Shown here: positions 43,328-52,087 of the stretch, in pieces
Numbering within the stretch: position 1 is the first letter of the stretch
Layout: every line of letters starts with the position of its first letter
Assembly (NCBI RefSeq): GCF_000255705.1
Contig: NZ_JH636441.1
Coordinates: 1,013,192 to 1,077,191 of the forward strand
DNA: 64,000 nucleotides
Source of the DNA: Zavarzinella formosa DSM 19928
GTDB taxonomy: Bacteria > Planctomycetota > Planctomycetia > Gemmatales > Gemmataceae
Direction: 5' to 3'
Notes under the pieces: model-generated
The model's input: only the letters and a program-made list of their open reading frames with translations
Database searches by the model: none
What the model was told of the DNA's origin: nothing
Program-made: the position numbers and the translations under genes

Positions 43328-44233
43328 TTAAATCTTCCTCATCACTTCGTGCAACCGAATGTGATGAGGGCCGAGTTTCCCGCCGTAATTCCCGGCGCTG
43401 ATTCGCACGACGCCTGGCCCGCAAGCGGCTTGAACTCCTGCTCGTGTGGCATCTTCAACAGCGTACAAATCCAACCCGTCAATCACCAGTTCGTAAACGG
43501 CGTTCACGCCATCAGGAAGTTCCGATTTCCCGATGCCGCGAAGGGTCGGGCAATAGGCCTGATTGGTGCTGGCTTTCAATGTTTTGTATTTGCTCCCCAC
43601 CTTGCTGCCGCTTCGCACGACACCACCGGGAAACGGCAAAATAACGCCGGGAACGTTCGCAATCGCTTGGGTTGCGTTCTCGGCGGCCCGCAAGGCGATT
43701 TCCTGCGTATGGGCCAGGATTAAGAAGTTCCCCCCGGCCACTCCTTTGACCGTGCCAAACACGTCTTCACAGGTGAATTCACCGTCCATCACCGGGATTC
43801 GCCAGTAACGGCGGCCATCGAACACCTTGCTGGATTGCCAGCCGTCCCCGAAGAATCGCAGGTTGCCCCCGATGCGGATGCTCTTCTCCGTCACCGGCAG
43901 GCCGTTGTAACAGGCCGTCGTCGGGCAAGTCAGCACGCATTGCCCCACCCGGTTGATGACGGCTTTTTGCAAGGCATCCCGGCTGAAGGCGAACATCAGC
44001 ACGCTCACCCCCGGCCGGCCGTCCGGCGTTTCATCCGGCGATAAAACCCGTTCCACAGCGGCTTCGGCATCGCACCCGATCACACTGGCCGCATATCCGG
44101 TTGCCTCGCGGGCGGCGATCATTGCCCAATGATCGTTGATGGCCGTCAGCACGAGCCGGGCACCCGTCATGGGGAATGCCTCGGCAAAGGTATCCTCGAT
44201 CTCGGTTCCGCCAACGATCATGAGCCTGCCCAT
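43328..44233 (-). CDS. ftr: Formylmethanofuran-tetrahydromethanopterin N-formyltransferase
   Basis: 301 residues, the usual length of Ftr/FhcD. It starts near [20 protein letters not shown], almost the archaeal signature, and continues with [53 protein letters not shown] and a final [20 protein letters not shown]. Ftr moves a formyl group between methanofuran (or a bacterial analogue) and tetrahydromethanopterin; in methylotrophs and planctomycetes it serves formaldehyde oxidation in the formyltransferase/hydrolase complex. An internal ATG at 44221 is also a possible start. The other complex subunits are not in the window, but an ATP-grasp gene of the same pathway type is at 46926-47858. Confidence 0.95.
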   Translation of the reverse strand: MGRLMIVGGTEIEDTFAEAFPMTGARLVLTAINDHWAMIAAREATGYAASVIGCDAEAAVERVLSPDETPDGRPGVSVLMFAFSRDALQKAVINRVGQCVLTCPTTACYNGLPVTEKSIRIGGNLRFFGDGWQSSKVFDGRRYWRIPVMDGEFTCEDVFGTVKGVAGGNFLILAHTQEIALRAAENATQAIANVPGVILPFPGGVVRSGSKVGSKYKTLKASTNQAYCPTLRGIGKSELPDGVNAVYELVIDGLDLYAVEDATRAGVQAACGPGVVRISAGNYGGKLGPHHIRLHEVMRKI

Positions 44234-44625
44234 AAAGTTTGGTCACGATTGGTTTATCAAAATGCGGAATATGGAATGACAACCCGATTGGTCAACAGCG
44301 GAAAGATGGCCAGACACGCTTGTTTTGTCTCATCTCCTGCGCTCGCTGAATTCCGCATTTTTCAGGCTCTTCAGAAATTCCGCCCGGAAACGTGAATTGT
44401 TCCTCAGATTCGGCTTGCAGTGATTTCCCACATCCGGTATCGGCTCCCTTCGCACGGGGAATTCTCGGGGGGGCGGACGCCGTTCACTCACCTCGGTTTC
44501 CGCTCGAGAAATCTCCGGCAACACGAACGCCGCACTTTTGCTGATGCAAAACGTCGCCGATTATCGGCGAATGCGGTCGCACGCCTGGCGTGTGTTTGGG
44601 ACAGCCTGATCGACGGGGGACGGTC
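44234..44625. other. Divergent intergenic region between ftr and the TolC-like gene
   Basis: 392 bp with no supported ORF or RNA gene. It should carry the promoters of ftr (leftward) and of the TolC-ATP-grasp unit (rightward). GGGGGA at about 44615 is the ribosome site of the TolC-like gene. Confidence 0.4.
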
Positions 44626-46929
44626 ATGAAGCGTTTGATGCTCAACCGCTGGAAGAAATGGCTCTTCGGGGCGGTGATGGCCGTGTCGGCCACCGGTTGC
44701 ACGAAGCAATTGTACATGACCCCCGAGACCAAAGATCTCGCAACATCCATCGGCTTGCCGCCGGATCTTGCCACCAATCCGAACATTGTGGCCACGCCCG
44801 ATGTCGCCGATCACAAGGCGCCGTCCACGGTGCTGGAAGCGAACCGGGAGCCCCGGTATATGACGCTCCAGGAAGCCTTCGCCCTCGCGTTGGAACGCGG
44901 GAACGTGGGCACCCAGCAAGGGAGCAACTTTGGCAACCTCGGGGCCGGTTCGGGCCGCGGCAACCTCTTCCAGGATGACCTGACCGGAAACTTCCGGCCG
45001 GCGGGCGGGGGGGATGATTCCATCCGGGCCTTCGCCCTTGACCCGGCCATCGCCGCCGCGGACATCGAAGGGGCGTTGTCCAAGTTCGACGCCCGGATCA
45101 CCACCAGCATGAGCTGGCAGAAGACCGACCAGTTGGTGGCGAACGTCTTCAACAACTTCAACAACGGGGATCTGGCGGCCTTCAGCAGCGGTTTGTTCAA
45201 ACCGCTGCCCACCGGGGGCGTGGCCGGCATCACCTTCTTGACCAACTATCAGAAACTCGGGGCCATCCCCGCCGGGTTCGCGGCCATCAACCCGTCGTAC
45301 CAACCGTCGCTGTTGTTCCAGTTTGAGCAACCCTTGCTCCGGGACAACGGGATCGACATCAACCAATTGCTTCCCGCCCATCCGGGATCGCTCACCTTCA
45401 CCACGCGGGCGAGCGGCGGCCGGACAGAAGGCATCCTGGTCACCCGCATCCGTGCGGAACAGGCCCGCAGCACGTTCGAGCGGGACGTCAACTTGATGAT
45501 CCTGAACGTGGAATCGACCTACTGGCAGCTTTATGCGTTCTACTTTGCCAAATACGCCGCCGAGCAAGCCCTGAGACAGGGTTACATCACTTGGGACCAA
45601 CTCCAGCAGTTGCAGACCGCCGGTTTGCAAACCAAGCAAGGCGTGGCCCAGGCCCGCGCCCAGTTGGAAGAGTTTCGCTTCAACTATATGACGGCCCTGC
45701 AAAACGTCATCGAAACCGAACGACAGCTTCGTGGTCTTATTGGAATGACCTTGGAGGACGGCAAGCGGATTGTCCCCGCCGACGCCCCGACGCTGGCTCC
45801 GTACAAACCGGATTACAATTCATCGCTCGTCGAGGCGTTGAACAACCGGCCCGAACTGGCGGTGGCCCGTGATGAGTTGAAGGTCCAGCAACTCAACGTC
45901 ATGCTCCAGCAGAACAACATCCGGCCGGATTTGCGGTTCTTCGGTAACTACAACATCAACGCGAACGGCACGCGGCTGGACGGCCCCGGCCCCACGACGA
46001 CCTTGGTGAACGGCCAGTTTGTCAACAACACGAACAATGCCTTGGCGACCCTTGCGGACAACAAGTTCAACAACTGGCAGTTCGGTCTCCGGTTCGATAT
46101 GCCGTTGGGCACGCGGGACGCCCATGCCCAGCTTAAGGTGGCCCAGCTGAACCTAGCCCGCAGCCACATCACGCTCAAGAACCAAGAGCGGAAGGCTGAG
46201 TCCCTGATGGGCTCGATTTATCAGCAACTGGTTTTCCAATATGAGCAGATCAAGCTCCAGCGGGCACGCCGGATCGCGCTTGGCACGCAGTTGGAAGGTC
46301 AGTTCGAGCGGGTGAAGATCGGGAAAGATCCGCTGATTCAGTTGTTGGACGCCCAGAACCGCTTTGCGGATGCCATCCGTGCCGAGCATCAGGCCATCGC
46401 CAACTACAACGTTGCGATCGCCGGGTTCCAATACTCGAAGGGGGCAATCCTCGCGTTCAACAACATCCAGATCATGGACGGGGCCTTGCCTCCGGGCGTC
46501 GCCGAACGGGCGGCCGATCATTACGGGGCCAAGTCCGCCGCCATCACGCTGCGGGAACGGGCGAGCAACACAACGCTTCCGCAAGACATGGAAACGCCTG
46601 CCCCGCTGCCGGGGTTGGTCGAAGGGGGCCAGCCGTTGCCGGCGGCGCTCAACGGAATGATGTCGACCCCGCTGGTGCCGAATCTGAATCCGAACATGAG
46701 CCCCGCTCCGATGAGCACGACACCGCCGGCTCCGTTGCCCATGCCGTCTCCGATGCCCACGCCCGCGCCGACTCCGAAGCCGGCGGGCAAAGAAGTGATG
46801 CGGCCGCTCAATGGAACGCCAATGACCACGCTGGAACCGCAAAGCCTGCCGGGCGTTTCGACCATCGGGCCGAGCCTGAACCCGGCCGATGCGATTCCCT
46901 CCGTGCCGGTCTCCCGGTTCCGGCCGTGA
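44626..46929 (+). CDS. TolC-family outer-membrane lipoprotein
   Basis: 767 residues. The leader MKRLMLNRWKKWLFGAVMAV ends in a lipobox (ATGC, Cys about 24), as in NodT-type channels. The body contains outer-membrane efflux protein repeats: LMILNVESTYWQLYAFYFAK, QTKQGVAQARAQLEEFR, RQLRGLIGM, RPELAVARDELKVQQLNVML and KIGKDPLIQLLDAQNRFADA. Many Asn and Gly loops lie between. The last 120 residues are Pro-Met-rich and unlike TolC. The ATG at 44626 has GGGGGA about 8 bases upstream. The stop overlaps the GTG of the next gene by 4 bases (GTGA), so the two are coupled. It could serve the adaptor encoded at 39529-40791. Confidence 0.88.
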   Translation: MKRLMLNRWKKWLFGAVMAVSATGCTKQLYMTPETKDLATSIGLPPDLATNPNIVATPDVADHKAPSTVLEANREPRYMTLQEAFALALERGNVGTQQGSNFGNLGAGSGRGNLFQDDLTGNFRPAGGGDDSIRAFALDPAIAAADIEGALSKFDARITTSMSWQKTDQLVANVFNNFNNGDLAAFSSGLFKPLPTGGVAGITFLTNYQKLGAIPAGFAAINPSYQPSLLFQFEQPLLRDNGIDINQLLPAHPGSLTFTTRASGGRTEGILVTRIRAEQARSTFERDVNLMILNVESTYWQLYAFYFAKYAAEQALRQGYITWDQLQQLQTAGLQTKQGVAQARAQLEEFRFNYMTALQNVIETERQLRGLIGMTLEDGKRIVPADAPTLAPYKPDYNSSLVEALNNRPELAVARDELKVQQLNVMLQQNNIRPDLRFFGNYNINANGTRLDGPGPTTTLVNGQFVNNTNNALATLADNKFNNWQFGLRFDMPLGTRDAHAQLKVAQLNLARSHITLKNQERKAESLMGSIYQQLVFQYEQIKLQRARRIALGTQLEGQFERVKIGKDPLIQLLDAQNRFADAIRAEHQAIANYNVAIAGFQYSKGAILAFNNIQIMDGALPPGVAERAADHYGAKSAAITLRERASNTTLPQDMETPAPLPGLVEGGQPLPAALNGMMSTPLVPNLNPNMSPAPMSTTPPAPLPMPSPMPTPAPTPKPAGKEVMRPLNGTPMTTLEPQSLPGVSTIGPSLNPADAIPSVPVSRFRP

Positions 46930-47858
46930 TTTCGGTTCTTGTTTACGAAGAGATCACCGTAACTTGGGCGGGGGGCGACCATGCGTCGCTCTCCGCTTCT
47001 TTGTTGCGCGAAGGCCGGGCGATGCTGGAAGCCGTGACGGCCGATCTTCGCAAATTGCCCGGTGTTGACTGTCAAATCGCCACATCCCGCGAGCTACTGC
47101 TTTCCCAAACGACCAATGCCACTCACACCCTCTTGATCGCCCCGGAATTCGATGGCATTTTGCATGGCCTCGCCAAGCGAGTCGTCGAAGCCGGGGGCAC
47201 GCTCCTCGGGCCATCGCCAGAAGCAATCCGGTTGACTGGCGACAAACTTCTACTCTTCGATTGGTGGAAACGTCACAGAGTGCCCACCCCGTCCACTTGG
47301 GAATATGACGCCAAACCCGCGAACTCACCAATTGTCGTGAAACCCCGTGACGGCGCGGGGTCGCAGGCCACCCGCTTATTGAAGCCGGGGGAAATATTCG
47401 CCGAAATGTGGGCCGGGCCGTTGATTGCCCAAGAATATGTTGAGGGAATTTCCGCGAGTGTTGCCTTGTTATGCGGCCCGACCGGCATGAGGCCGCTGTG
47501 GCCGTGCGAGCAGATGCTTTCCAAGGATGGGTATTTTGCCTATCTGGGCGGTCGAACAATCACCGATGCAGGTTTGTCGAAACGGGCCACGGACATCGCC
47601 CAACGGGCGGCCGAATGTGTGCCGGGATTACTTGGGTATGTCGGGGTCGATGTGGTGATTGGCGACGATGGCCGGGATTGGGCCATCGAGATCAACCCGC
47701 GTCTCACGACCAGTTACGTCGGCCTGCGGGCGAAGGCCGACACGAATTTGATGGCCGCGATCCTGTCAATTGTTCGCGGCGAAGAAACGACGGTGGCTTG
47801 GCGGAATGAGGGTTATGCCTTCACCCCGGACGGCACAGTCACCGGCTTTCCGGCGTGA
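46926..47858 (+). CDS. ATP-grasp protein, methanofuran-biosynthesis ligase-like
   Basis: 310 residues. VLVYEEITVTWAGGDHASLS starts a pre-ATP-grasp domain; then GGTLLGPSPEAIRLTGDKLL, SPIVVKPRDGAGSQATRLL, LIAQEYVEGISASVALL and the metal-binding VGVDVVIGDDGRDWAIEINP with RLTTSYVGLRAKA form an ATP-grasp domain with Mg-binding Glu and Asn. Proteins of this sort accompany methanopterin-pathway genes in methylotrophs and planctomycetes and resemble MfnD, the tyramine-glutamate ligase of methanofuran synthesis; Ftr at 43328-44233 fits. The exact substrate is inferred. Translation is coupled to the TolC-like gene, an odd partner, and the 3' end overlaps the convergent dioxygenase gene by 20 bases. Confidence 0.8.
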   Translation: MISVLVYEEITVTWAGGDHASLSASLLREGRAMLEAVTADLRKLPGVDCQIATSRELLLSQTTNATHTLLIAPEFDGILHGLAKRVVEAGGTLLGPSPEAIRLTGDKLLLFDWWKRHRVPTPSTWEYDAKPANSPIVVKPRDGAGSQATRLLKPGEIFAEMWAGPLIAQEYVEGISASVALLCGPTGMRPLWPCEQMLSKDGYFAYLGGRTITDAGLSKRATDIAQRAAECVPGLLGYVGVDVVIGDDGRDWAIEINPRLTTSYVGLRAKADTNLMAAILSIVRGEETTVAWRNEGYAFTPDGTVTGFPA

Positions 47859-48507
47859 TCCCCAGAACAATGTTGAAGTTGGCCGCGAGTTCACCAGTCT
47901 TGGATTCCTTGATCGGGGCAAAGTCCGCGCACAAGGCGGCCCGGCCTTTCTCATCCTTCACGCCCATGTAGATGAAATCCTTTTCGTTCCGCTGTTCCCC
48001 TTTGATGTAAAGTTGGGTTGTCAGCGCTTCCTTGCCGCCCCGCTTGATCTTGAAGTGAATATGTGGCGAACGGCCGGGATAGGCCACCGGCTTGATCGTG
48101 CGGAAGTAATACTCGCCGTCTTTGTTGGTGGTGAAGCGGCCAAACCCCTGAAAGTTTTTGTCCTTGGTGTTCGCGTTGTCCGTCTTGGAATGCCGGTAGG
48201 CGCCGCCGTTGTCGCATTGCCAGATCTCGACGACGGAGTTGCCAAGCGGCTTGCCATCCAAGTCCAGCACCTTCCCGGTCAGATGGGTAATCTCGCCGAC
48301 GCCGGGGGTGATGCTGTCATTGATGATGAGCAGATCGTTGTCCGTGTCCAGCGGCAACTTGTCCGGGTAAAAGGGGCCTTCAGTTTGTTTGGGCGTGCGG
48401 GTGAGGGCCTCCGCGAAGGCTCCCGGCACGGTGAACAGACTCAGGGCCGTGGCCCCGGCGCTCCCGAGAAACAGCCGCCGGGACGGCACAAAACGCATGT
48501 CATTCAT
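47839..48507 (-). CDS. Tat-exported intradiol ring-cleavage dioxygenase
   Basis: 222 residues. The N-terminus SRRLFLGSAGATALSLFTVP is a twin-arginine leader, so the enzyme is probably exported folded with its iron. The core has KQTEGPFYPDKLPLDTDNDL, LDLDGKPLGNSVVEIWQCDN with GGAYRHSK, and FRTIKPVAYPGRSPHIHFKI, which supply the Tyr and His-x-His ligands of the Fe(III) centre. Family members split catechol-type rings between the hydroxyls; exported forms are thought to act on lignin- or humus-derived aromatics. Substrate is inferred. Its last 20 bases overlap the end of the convergent ATP-grasp gene. Confidence 0.92.
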   Translation of the reverse strand: MNDMRFVPSRRLFLGSAGATALSLFTVPGAFAEALTRTPKQTEGPFYPDKLPLDTDNDLLIINDSITPGVGEITHLTGKVLDLDGKPLGNSVVEIWQCDNGGAYRHSKTDNANTKDKNFQGFGRFTTNKDGEYYFRTIKPVAYPGRSPHIHFKIKRGGKEALTTQLYIKGEQRNEKDFIYMGVKDEKGRAALCADFAPIKESKTGELAANFNIVLGITPESR

Positions 48508-48575
48508 GATTCGGACTCCATCGAAGAGACGGACGGAAATGAATAGGTAACAGGACTCGTCAAAGACAGGCGATA

Positions 48576-48779
48576 CTATTGGGCGTATTTGCCGACGGGC
48601 CGAATTTTGGGACTCAACTCCGGGCGGTCTTGGCGTTCAGCCGAAGAATTGGAAGCCGAATCGCCCACCCGGATCGGGGTCTTGCAAATCAGACAGGGCA
48701 CGATCTTGCCACGATCATGTTCTTCCACGAGCATGAACTTTCGGCATCTCGCTTCCGGACATTGCACCGCGAAGACCAT
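48576..48779 (-). CDS. Small zinc-ribbon protein
   Basis: 67 residues. MVFAVQCPEARCRKFMLVEE followed by VPCLICKTPIRVG gives the paired cysteines (CPEAxC and CLIC) of a compact MJ0042-type zinc ribbon; the polar tail is probably disordered. Such short ribbon proteins are frequent in Gemmata-like genomes and of unknown role. It is 68 bases upstream of the dioxygenase gene on the same strand, and GAGGCGGG lies just before its ATG. Confidence 0.65.
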   Translation of the reverse strand: MVFAVQCPEARCRKFMLVEEHDRGKIVPCLICKTPIRVGDSASNSSAERQDRPELSPKIRPVGKYAQ

Positions 48780-48896
48780 GACCCGCCTCGCTTTCCCGGC
48801 CCATCATTCGTCGTGTTACAGTGTCACCCATTCCGGATAAGATTTCAAGGGGGCGCTCATTTCACGTTCAACGTTTTATTCCGCCCTCATCAAATC

Positions 48897-49601
48897 TCAT
48901 CCGGTTTTTTGCCACACGCCGATGACCGATTTGCCAAGCCGGCCGGCGAACAACTTGTCCAGCCAACGAGATTTGGGGACAACCTGGCCATCCCAGAAGG
49001 CGATCTGTTTCGGCGTCGGCATCGACTGGCCCATCACCATCCGGTTCCCGAAGGAAAGGATCATGCCAAGGCTGTCCAGATAGGCGACTCGCCGTCGGAT
49101 CAGTTCCGGCGGCGCGGTGTCCGCGAATGTCCGGCAGGTGTAACGTCGATAATGTCCGATGGCCTTGTCAAACGGCGAAAACAAAAACTGGTGGGCGGGG
49201 CTGAGGGCCACCACATGCCCGCCGGGCCGGAGCAGTTTCGCCGCCCGTGCCATCTCGCCGTGGTCATCCTCAATGTGTTCCAGAACATCAATATAAGCGA
49301 TGGCGTCATACTGCGGTTCGGGCGGCAACGTGTCCGTGGTTCCCACAATAATGTTGGGCGTCAACGGCAGGTCCGTGCGGGTGGCGATCTCGGCGGCCAT
49401 CGTCGCGTCGGGTTCCAGACAGGTCCAGCTTCGTTCCTTGCCTGTCGCCAGCGCCTTGGTCGTCAGGCCGATGCCCGCCCCCACCTCCAGCACATCGCCG
49501 GTCACGAAGGGCCGCAAACAGGAGGTCCAGTACGCCTTCCAGTTCCGGGCGTTCCCGAAGAGTTCCAACTCCGTGCCGACATAAGAGAATTGGTCCGTCA
49601 T
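48897..49601 (-). CDS. Class I SAM-dependent methyltransferase
   Basis: 234 residues. DVLEVGAGIGLTTKALATG is motif I of the SAM-binding Rossmann fold, with acidic motif II in SWTCLEPDATMAAEIA, and IAYIDVLEHIEDDHGEMARA followed by LLRPGGHVVALSPAHQFLFS matches the UbiE/small-molecule methyltransferase group. Substrate unknown. Its ATG overlaps the stop of the upstream glycosyltransferase (ATGA), so the two are translationally coupled. This pairing suggests methylation of a lipid-linked sugar or lipid product, by inference. The longer open frame upstream is antisense-type noise inside the glycosyltransferase gene. Confidence 0.88.
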   Translation of the reverse strand: MTDQFSYVGTELELFGNARNWKAYWTSCLRPFVTGDVLEVGAGIGLTTKALATGKERSWTCLEPDATMAAEIATRTDLPLTPNIIVGTTDTLPPEPQYDAIAYIDVLEHIEDDHGEMARAAKLLRPGGHVVALSPAHQFLFSPFDKAIGHYRRYTCRTFADTAPPELIRRRVAYLDSLGMILSFGNRMVMGQSMPTPKQIAFWDGQVVPKSRWLDKLFAGRLGKSVIGVWQKTG

Positions 49602-50611
49602 GAGTCTCCCGGCATGAGGGTGATAACTTCGGCGATGTAATACTGATAATCGCGGATCGGCAGAAAACCGGCGGCGCTGCGTGACCCGAGAATAATGAAC
49701 AGAAAAGCGATGGACAAGCCGATGCTGGTGAACAGCAAATTCGCCAGATGTCCGAAGGCCGTGGTCGCCCAGACCGGCACGGCGAGATCGGTGCCGAAGC
49801 GAACGCCCACCACTGCCGCCATCGCGCCCAGCACCAGCATGATGAGAATCATGTTGGCGATCAACAACCGCACGCCGACACGATCCGCGAACACGGCCAT
49901 CGCGCTGAGTCCGTGGATCACCAAGGCGATATAGTTCATGCGGGATTGCCCCTCCAGCCGTTTGGCGCGGGGACAAGGTTCCATCACATGGGGCGTCCGG
50001 GATTTGAAAATCGTCGCCGCATAGTGGTTCCACAAATCGGCCTGAATCACGAGCCGGTTGAGCAGCACATGCGGCACGACACTGAAGTTCCCGACGCGGA
50101 CTTTGTGCCCCGTGAGCAATCCATGCAGGAATCGATAAATCTGATAGCCGGCGCGAAAGCGGAGGTTTTCGGATCGCCGGACCCGTTCCGCGAAAACCAC
50201 CTTCCGATCCCCCTCGGCGATAGCCCGCTTTAAAAGCCGGGGCACATCATCTGGAGAATCTTCGCCGTCGCCATCCATCACGACGATGTGTCGGCACGGC
50301 CAGTTGACCGCCACATGGGTGACGCCGATGGCGATGGCCCGTTGATGGCCGAGGTTCCCCCGGAGGTTCATCACCCGGATTTCGGCAAGATTCGGAAGAG
50401 TGGCCACCCGGCCGAATCCTGGCGGCGGCCCTTCAATCGAACCGTCGTTGACCAGCAACACGCTGAGGGATAACTGTTCCCGGCCAGCGGTCTCCGAAAT
50501 TTGGCCGAGGAGAAGTCTCGCCGCTTCCCAATCGTTAAAGACGGGAATGATGATAATGACGGACGAATTCTGCATTGGGTGGATATAGCGGGCGGCGTAA
50601 ACGGTTTCCAC
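49598..50611 (-). CDS. Polyprenyl-phosphate glycosyltransferase (GT2, DPM1/ArnC-like)
   Basis: 337 residues. SVIIIIPVFNDWEAARLLLG, LSVLLVNDGSIEG, NLGHQRAIAIG and HIVVMDGDGEDSPDDVPRLL form a GT2 domain with the DxD-like motif; two C-terminal membrane helices follow (LLIANMILIMLVLGAMAAVV and NLLFTSIGLSIAFLFIILGS). This is the plan of enzymes that put a sugar on a polyprenyl phosphate. GTG at 50611 has AAGG 8-9 bases upstream; ATG at 50575 gives a more usual N-terminus. It is coupled to the methyltransferase gene by a 4-base overlap. Confidence 0.88.
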   Translation of the reverse strand: METVYAARYIHPMQNSSVIIIIPVFNDWEAARLLLGQISETAGREQLSLSVLLVNDGSIEGPPPGFGRVATLPNLAEIRVMNLRGNLGHQRAIAIGVTHVAVNWPCRHIVVMDGDGEDSPDDVPRLLKRAIAEGDRKVVFAERVRRSENLRFRAGYQIYRFLHGLLTGHKVRVGNFSVVPHVLLNRLVIQADLWNHYAATIFKSRTPHVMEPCPRAKRLEGQSRMNYIALVIHGLSAMAVFADRVGVRLLIANMILIMLVLGAMAAVVGVRFGTDLAVPVWATTAFGHLANLLFTSIGLSIAFLFIILGSRSAAGFLPIRDYQYYIAEVITLMPGDS

Positions 50612-50787
50612 TTGAATGACCTTTGCTCATTCGTCCGACCGGGCGGCCAAGATGAGGAAGAAATTCGTCCTTGACCTGAAAAATTGCCCCTTGTGGCTGT
50701 CTTCCCGGTAACTTCACGCTTGTGTGAACCCTTCTCCCATACCAAGATAGAAACCGCTCCTCTCCAATCCCGCCGGGAGCAAACCGC

Positions 50788-52068
50788 GTGAGTTCGTTTT
50801 CGAAATGGTTGTCCGGCCGACCGCTTTACTTGTCCGGTTGGTGCATCGTTGCAGCCTTCGGGACCTATTTTTGCATGTACGGGTTCCGCAAACCGTTCAC
50901 CGCCGGCGCTTACACGGATTTTTCCTTTCTGGATATCGGCTTCAAGACGGTTCTGGTCACTTCACAGGTGATCGGGTACATGTTGTCCAAATTCATCGGG
51001 GTGAAAGTCGTTTCCGAACTCTCCCCCTCGCGCCGGGCGTTGGGGATTCTCGGCTGCGTCGTGTTTGCGGAATTGGCCCTGCTTGGTTTTGGATTGGTCC
51101 CGCCGCCGTATAACTTTCTGTTTTTGTTTCTCAACGGCCTGCCGCTCGGAATGGTCTTTGGCATGGTGCTTGGTTTTCTGGAGGGCCGCACCGTGACGGA
51201 AGCCCTCGTCGCCGGGTTGTGCGCCAGTTTTATCCTTGCGGACGGCGTCACCAAATCCGTGGGAACTTATCTGCTGAAAGACGGCGTTCCCGAAATGTGG
51301 ATGCCGTTCGCCGCCGGGTTGGTGTTTGGCGTGCCAATGATGTTGTTCATCTGGATGCTCACCCAAATTCCCCCGCCAAACGCGATCGATGTGAAACAGC
51401 GGGGGGAGCGGGCGCCCATGAACCGGGACGCTCGTCGGGATTTTGTGCGCCGGCACGGAATCGGTCTGACCGGGTTGTTGGTGACCTATCTGTTGGTGAC
51501 CATCATCCGCAGCATGCGGGCCGACTATGCCCCGGAGATTTGGAAGGGGCTTGGCTATGCCTCCGTGCCCAGTTTGTACACCAAATCCGAATTGTGGGTA
51601 CTGCTCGGCGTCACCTTGGTGAACGGGATCACGTTCGCCATCCGGGACAGCCGGCGGGCTTTTTTCACATCTCTCGGAATCGCCATGTTTGGCTGCGGAA
51701 TTGTGATTGCTTCGTTTTTTGTCGTTGAATCGGGAATGGATGGGTTCGCCTACATGGTGATGGTCGGGCTTGGCTTGTATGTCCCTTATGTGGCGATGCA
51801 CACCACTGTGTTTGAGCGACTGATCGCCATGACGCGCGACCGGGGAAACATTGGCTTTTTGCTCACGTTGGCCGACGCCATCGGCTACCTGGGATATGTC
51901 GGCGTGATGATCTCCCGCGAAATATGGGGGAAAACCGGGGATGTTTTGGGTCTGTTCCGATTGGTCAGTTTTGGAGTGGCCACCGCCTCGCTGCTTCTCC
52001 TCGCCGTTGCCTGGACATTCTTCGGACGACGGCAGCAACAAATAGAATTAGCCGCAGAATCCACCTGA
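50788..52068 (+). CDS. DUF5690 family membrane protein (MFS-like)
   Basis: 426 residues with about 11-12 membrane helices. It starts LYLSGWCIVAAFGTYFCMYG and FRKPFTAG, the typical beginning of DUF5690 proteins, and continues with VIGYMLSKFIGVKVVSELSP, LNGLPLGMVFGMVLGFLEGR and YVPYVAMHTTVFERLIAMTR. The fold resembles the major facilitator superfamily. The gene is 19 bases upstream of an HpnZ-like alcohol dehydrogenase and co-occurs with phosphonate genes in other genomes, as I recall, so it may import a phosphonate or its breakdown product. GTG start with GGGAG 8 bases upstream. Confidence 0.85.
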   Translation: MSSFSKWLSGRPLYLSGWCIVAAFGTYFCMYGFRKPFTAGAYTDFSFLDIGFKTVLVTSQVIGYMLSKFIGVKVVSELSPSRRALGILGCVVFAELALLGFGLVPPPYNFLFLFLNGLPLGMVFGMVLGFLEGRTVTEALVAGLCASFILADGVTKSVGTYLLKDGVPEMWMPFAAGLVFGVPMMLFIWMLTQIPPPNAIDVKQRGERAPMNRDARRDFVRRHGIGLTGLLVTYLLVTIIRSMRADYAPEIWKGLGYASVPSLYTKSELWVLLGVTLVNGITFAIRDSRRAFFTSLGIAMFGCGIVIASFFVVESGMDGFAYMVMVGLGLYVPYVAMHTTVFERLIAMTRDRGNIGFLLTLADAIGYLGYVGVMISREIWGKTGDVLGLFRLVSFGVATASLLLLAVAWTFFGRRQQQIELAAEST

Positions 52069-52087
52069 CGTTTCCCGAGGCCGTTCC

